Shown here: one piece after another, positions 61,001 to 64,000 of the stretch
Layout: every line of letters starts with the position of its first letter
Position numbering within the stretch: position 1 is the stretch's first letter
NCBI GenBank assembly: GCA_905221605.1
Contig: CAJNDS010002141.1
Coordinates: 380,878 to 444,877 of the forward strand
DNA: 64,000 nt
Origin: Symbiodinium natans
Lineage: Eukaryota > Sar > Dinophyceae > Suessiales > Symbiodiniaceae
Direction: 5' to 3'
Program-made: the position numbers and the translations under genes
Notes under the pieces: generated by a model
What the model saw: only the letters and a program-made list of their open reading frames with translations
Databases searched by the model: none
Told to the model about the DNA's origin: nothing

Positions 61001-64000
61001 GGCCGACGGAAGGATTGTAGCCCTCAAACAGAATCGTGCTGGTACTCTGATGCCTGCAACCCCGCAGGAAGGCGCTATCAGGCCTACCTCGATCATCCCG
61101 TTGGGCGAGCTCGTAGAATCCCTGGGATGTACCTTGCATTGGACTCGAAAAAGGGGCTTGGTCGTGGAACACCCGGAGCATGGGGTGTTGAGAACGCATG
61201 TAGCAGGCAGCTGTCCGATGTTGGGAGAAGCGCAAGCCTTGAACATCATTCAGGAGTTGGAAGAGCAAAAGCTGCAGAGGCTTCATGACAACGTGCAAGA
61301 AGGTCACCTTAGAGCCCTGGAGCATATCTTGAACAAGGAGTTTGGCGACTACCTGAATGAGTATGTTCTTTCGGGAGATCGAAGAGTGGGTTTGCAGGCC
61401 TTGATGGACGAGTCTTCGCCTTTTGGAGTTCTCACAGAAGCCCAGCGCTGCATGTTGATCCAGGATTTGGATTTGAGTGATAAGGCTGGGCAGACCTATG
61501 TGAAATCGTTGCCGGTCAAGAGAGCCATGCGAAGGAAACTTCTTCAGAACCCATGGATAGTGCATTTGTTTTCCGGAAGGACGGTGCACAATGAGTTCAA
61601 GGTCTTGGAGGAAGCCGGCAATGTGATCCTTGAAGTGGACATCGGCAAAAGCAAGGCCTGGGATTTGAAAGACTGGAGCCCCGCGTATCGTGCACTTCTC
61701 TGGGCGGCCATGAAAGGAAAAATTAAGGGAATCTTTGGCGAGCCGCCTCGTGCAGCTGATGGACAGCTGGCAATGAAGCAGCTTTTTCTGTGGACAGTCG
61801 CCCGCCAAGCTTCGGTCATGTCGGAGGCCAATATCCCCTTCTTCGTCCTTGAGGGCAACATCGATGGAGGTTTCTGGACATCCACGGTTTGGGAGACCTT
61901 TCAGGCAAAAAACCGGATGTTTGTGGTGGAAAGCGATGATGGTTGCCGATGTGCTACCACGTTGTCAATAGATCCTCCGTCTGAGTGGAAGGTTCGAAGC
62001 GATGGACACACAACTTGGACCATGAAGTTCAAGAATGCCCTGGTGAAGGGAATGTTGTTCTGGAAAAAGGGAGCATGTGTCAGAAGGCTGGATGGTCCGC
62101 TGGAAGGGATGACCAGGGCTGAGCTTGAAGGGTGGGCTCGACACGTCAGGAACAACCACATTCCCTACAACAAAAGGTGCCAAACATGTGTAGCTACGAG
62201 AGGAACAGGGCGGCGACATTTAAGAGTCGTCACCCCCTCCTGCTATACCCTTTCTATCGATGTTGCTGGGCCGTTCAGGGCGCTTGGAGAGTCTAGTGAA
62301 TACCGTGACTACAAGTACATGCTTACCGGTGCTTACGTTGGCCCTATTCTCGAGGGGTCAAGGCAGCCTCCGGAGGATGTCATCGACAATGATGAGGGTG
62401 CGGGCGTTGGTGCGCTTGAAGAACCTCAACCTTTTCAGCCTCCTCTTTCCCCAGCAGAAGTCCCAGAAGAAGAACCCCAGGGTGAACAAGATGGTGGTGA
62501 AGCTGATGACGAGTACGAGGCTCTCTTAGATGAGCAGGAAGTTGAGGAGGAGCCCGTATCTCAAGAAGACAAGGATAAGATGGCTGAGATCAATGAAAAA
62601 TATAAGGAGGTCGTGAAGGAGGTGGGCGACAACATCCGTTATCATGTGATTCGCTTTGCTGTGCCGATGAGATCTCGAAGAACAGCAGAGGTGAATGCTT
62701 GCGTGCGAAAGATGCTCCTCCAAGTCGAAGCCGAAGGATTACCGGTTTTTCGATGTCACTCAGATCGGGCACGCGAGCTGTGCAATGGAAGTCTTCGAGC
62801 TTGGTTCGTTGAGAGAGGAATTCTTCCAACGACTGGTGAGCCTCAAAGCCCACAACAGAACGGTAGAGCCGAGGCGACCGTTAAGATGGTTAAGTCCCAT
62901 GCCAAGACCCTCCTGCGTTCGAGCAGATTGCCGCCTTCAGGGTGGCCACTTGCAATGGCATACGCCGTTTACAAGCAGCGAGAGGAAGCTCTGGGCCGGA
63001 AGGGGCCTATTCCTTTTGGAACTCCAGTGCATGTGAGGACCAAGGTTTATGGAACTGGAGGAAAATATGATCTCGACCCACGTTGGCGTCAAGGACTCTA
63101 TGTTGGCCCTTCTCCCGATGTTCGTGGTGGTCATTTGGTTAGGTTCGAGGACGGTTCCTATGTCACAAGCATGCACTTAAGAGCAAGCTTAGTTCCCGCC
63201 GATGATCTGGTCGAGATACCTTCTCATGAGATGGACCTGCCCATGCCGGAGAGACGAGTGAGAGGGAAGACCTCGTTGTCGTTGCTGTTGGCGTCGCTTT
63301 CGAGGCCCTTGAGCGCGTCGGAGGTGGAAGCGGAAGCGTTTGCCAGGAAAATGTTTCGTGAAAAGAAATGGACTGTGGAAGTTCTGTTGGAGCTGAGCAA
63401 GTTACTGGGAACCACAAAGCTTGAGGCCCACGGCAGTAGAGCTGTCCAACAAGAGAATCAGTTGTCGTGGTTGACTGGTGTTTTCGTGCATGGTGGAGTG
63501 GCCGGGATTCGCAACACAACGAAGAGAATGAAGTGGACAACAAAGTATTTGGTCAAGGCGACAAAGGAGATCACTGGTCAAAGAGAGTTCACTGCTTTGG
63601 GACTTATTCGAAATACGTCGTTTGGATGTCATCGTGATGTTCACAACGAAGCGGACTCCCGGAATGTTCTCCTACCTCTGCTTGTCCCTGAGAACGGTGG
63701 TGGTCTTTGGATAGAAGATGAAGATGTTCCTGAAGAAGGGGCGGTTTTCAGAACACCACCTGGAGCGAAATCTCCTAAACGAGGCAAGGTGCAGGAGCTG
63801 GAAAAGGGGAAGCCGATTGTTTTTTCTGGACGAAAATGGCATGAAGTACAAGAATGGGAGGGTGATCGTGTGGTTTTGATTGCTTTCACACCGAGAGCGA
63901 CCAAGCTTTATGAAGAAGATCGAAGGCGTATAAAGGAGCTGGGGTTCACTTTACCGAAAAGAAGAGAGCTTCGGAAGGTGAATGCCAACCAGTTCCAGTA
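58029..64000 (+). CDS. Ty1/copia-like retrotransposon gag-pol, cut by window end
   Basis: One uninterrupted frame of 1990 codons from ATG 58029 (MADADHQVPRPVG...) to the window edge. Residues 1-800 are Gag: Gly/Pro/Gln-rich, then helical. C-x8-C-x5-C-x3-H finger from residue 801 (CKFFLSEAGCRRGPACQFQH), CCHC knuckle from 832 (CWHCGSRAHRQGEC), aspartic protease motif DSGATH at 966. Integrase: zinc module H-x5-H...C-x2-C from 1372, Asp 1411 (YTLSIDVAGPF), Asp 1579 (RCHSDRARE), Glu 1615 (NGRAEATVK), giving exactly 35 residues between the last two. An IN C-terminal-like domain (RQGLYVGPSP) follows. No reverse transcriptase or RNase H before the edge; protease-integrase order is copia-type. No internal stop, so recently active or active. 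The Asp1411-Asp1579 gap is unusually long because of an acidic insertion. Confidence 0.9.
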   Translation, partial: MADADHQVPRPVGSRPGGSQNQQVMSPNGRARLEGEHSGPPYGSIPNLGQPAGGIGGGASHALPNGVISGPPGQGARTSSSVPVLEPPRSSNADNAGQCEAGGATITGAANETGPGATMAGHDRAQHTQPLTSTTLSAAEQPASSEALPSQPSQGSAGPGILPTPLQQAVRQFHEQRAAMVQAVQHRANMAVNNVPGGTESSGRNPFRPLTAPPPVPQGLQQVSMSSEGGTEAQMEPGGAWSLTRISNVFHRRVVTPVLEHVGVAATRLQMEQASPPEWQSIHGSPSEGTPLMSPEVGQAMQTWTERRTLLTPGPRMFQQGASRDDSSSGSIPQEVIMDEVRRQVQMALQTRDEEMRLLRGENQDLREALRIMLETDKGGGGRRDQDEVPQQAPSGLRGHDKEPRGIPGGRGPGDEQSRENRSSALGSSGVPDAVPGDRSLPREVRLTEGQEHEAHSGGGGNPIGSGQNNGPAGTGGGPSADGVGQDPDLTESTDAKLLVQGMRQLQQVYMQKKEAPEQEAIKGGVDLQPMPPVTGDSAVEFADWLYMTEQTVGGLTDLASTWFGATLKCAREAYDKYQIASPLERLTIKPNLPSELSEARWKRLERRVLTLLLNAMNATAKEDCVTHRVTNPAEALYRLHILYQPGGSSERAAILRQLEGSSAGEDPNEAVMQLRKWRRYLERAEECNIRAPDSSVLARAVDTISQKAIEKFPEVKFRISLVKNELQIQSRPSQATVMKYVDHVMAELQHASPARKATQSNADQPKLRAVGNQQTGTGEPTPSSSSPSSKTGKNGGKAPCKFFLSEAGCRRGPACQFQHEFPTKDEKKSRCWHCGSRAHRQGECPVKEATKNGGKSQRAPTPKAAAMQPAPSLQSESQASGSQPQASVPASSSMSSSLDSQQDAASTSSDGTARDPEIKALLQEANAMLKKLGNLQALRTVEESAEMMTALRAILDPNENLALLDSGATHIFREGTELERATAEEVHVQLADGRIVALKQNRAGTLMPATPQEGAIRPTSIIPLGELVESLGCTLHWTRKRGLVVEHPEHGVLRTHVAGSCPMLGEAQALNIIQELEEQKLQRLHDNVQEGHLRALEHILNKEFGDYLNEYVLSGDRRVGLQALMDESSPFGVLTEAQRCMLIQDLDLSDKAGQTYVKSLPVKRAMRRKLLQNPWIVHLFSGRTVHNEFKVLEEAGNVILEVDIGKSKAWDLKDWSPAYRALLWAAMKGKIKGIFGEPPRAADGQLAMKQLFLWTVARQASVMSEANIPFFVLEGNIDGGFWTSTVWETFQAKNRMFVVESDDGCRCATTLSIDPPSEWKVRSDGHTTWTMKFKNALVKGMLFWKKGACVRRLDGPLEGMTRAELEGWARHVRNNHIPYNKRCQTCVATRGTGRRHLRVVTPSCYTLSIDVAGPFRALGESSEYRDYKYMLTGAYVGPILEGSRQPPEDVIDNDEGAGVGALEEPQPFQPPLSPAEVPEEEPQGEQDGGEADDEYEALLDEQEVEEEPVSQEDKDKMAEINEKYKEVVKEVGDNIRYHVIRFAVPMRSRRTAEVNACVRKMLLQVEAEGLPVFRCHSDRARELCNGSLRAWFVERGILPTTGEPQSPQQNGRAEATVKMVKSHAKTLLRSSRLPPSGWPLAMAYAVYKQREEALGRKGPIPFGTPVHVRTKVYGTGGKYDLDPRWRQGLYVGPSPDVRGGHLVRFEDGSYVTSMHLRASLVPADDLVEIPSHEMDLPMPERRVRGKTSLSLLLASLSRPLSASEVEAEAFARKMFREKKWTVEVLLELSKLLGTTKLEAHGSRAVQQENQLSWLTGVFVHGGVAGIRNTTKRMKWTTKYLVKATKEITGQREFTALGLIRNTSFGCHRDVHNEADSRNVLLPLLVPENGGGLWIEDEDVPEEGAVFRTPPGAKSPKRGKVQELEKGKPIVFSGRKWHEVQEWEGDRVVLIAFTPRATKLYEEDRRRIKELGFTLPKRRELRKVNANQFQ

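Noticed and set aside
59211-61885. Long minus-strand ORFs across gag and protease
   Set aside because: They overlap the + strand frame that carries recognised zinc fingers and the protease motif.

Overview
The window looks like nuclear DNA of a dinoflagellate, probably a Symbiodiniales/Suessiales relative. The evidence is pervasive TTTAGGG/CCCTAAA repeats (the heptamer used at dinoflagellate telomeres) scattered internally, GC-rich coding segments nearly all on one strand, probable non-GT donors (a 65-nt GC-AG intron at 20472-20536), many short inverted-repeat elements, and a Ty1/copia-type gag-pol of the kind common in these genomes. No bacterial, organellar, rRNA or tRNA feature was recognised. 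No database search was possible, so all names come from reading motifs by eye.

Layout. (1) 1-11.8 kb: no long gene. Short islands of 35-125 nt that start after AG, are open in frame and end at a GT lie between CCCTAAA tracts on their left and TTTAGGG tracts on their right. I read these as microexons of + strand gene(s), with introns that often begin directly with the telomere-like repeat (donor GTTTAGGG). The islands at 6.2-8.3 kb encode ankyrin-repeat-like sequence, and two of them join in phase into one ankyrin unit. (2) 11.95-25.2 kb: a different texture, with almost no telomere repeat and longer exons. It holds three unrecognised + strand genes (A 11952-15665, B 18385-about 21.85 kb, C 23128-24576), a higher-order tandem array between A and B, and a minus-strand terminal exon at 22.2-22.4 kb. 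(3) 25.4-57.7 kb: again microexons in telomere-repeat-rich introns, with several families of MITE-like inverted-repeat elements, homopolymer C and G runs, and one GC-rich nonamer minisatellite. In-frame stops at 28.6, 37.4, 54.4 and 56.4 kb may mark gene ends, so this is probably several genes rather than one. (4) 57.7-64 kb: AT-richer leader, then a single open frame from 58029 to the window end encoding a copia-like polyprotein (CCCH and CCHC fingers, DSGA protease, HHCC/DD35E integrase), cut by the window edge before any reverse transcriptase.

The most interesting signal is the gene architecture: tiny exons set in introns whose two ends carry telomere-type repeats in inverted orientation, so that the repeat itself supplies many 5' splice sites. 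Exon borders given here were deduced by hand from frame and AG/GT positions and are provisional without RNA data.
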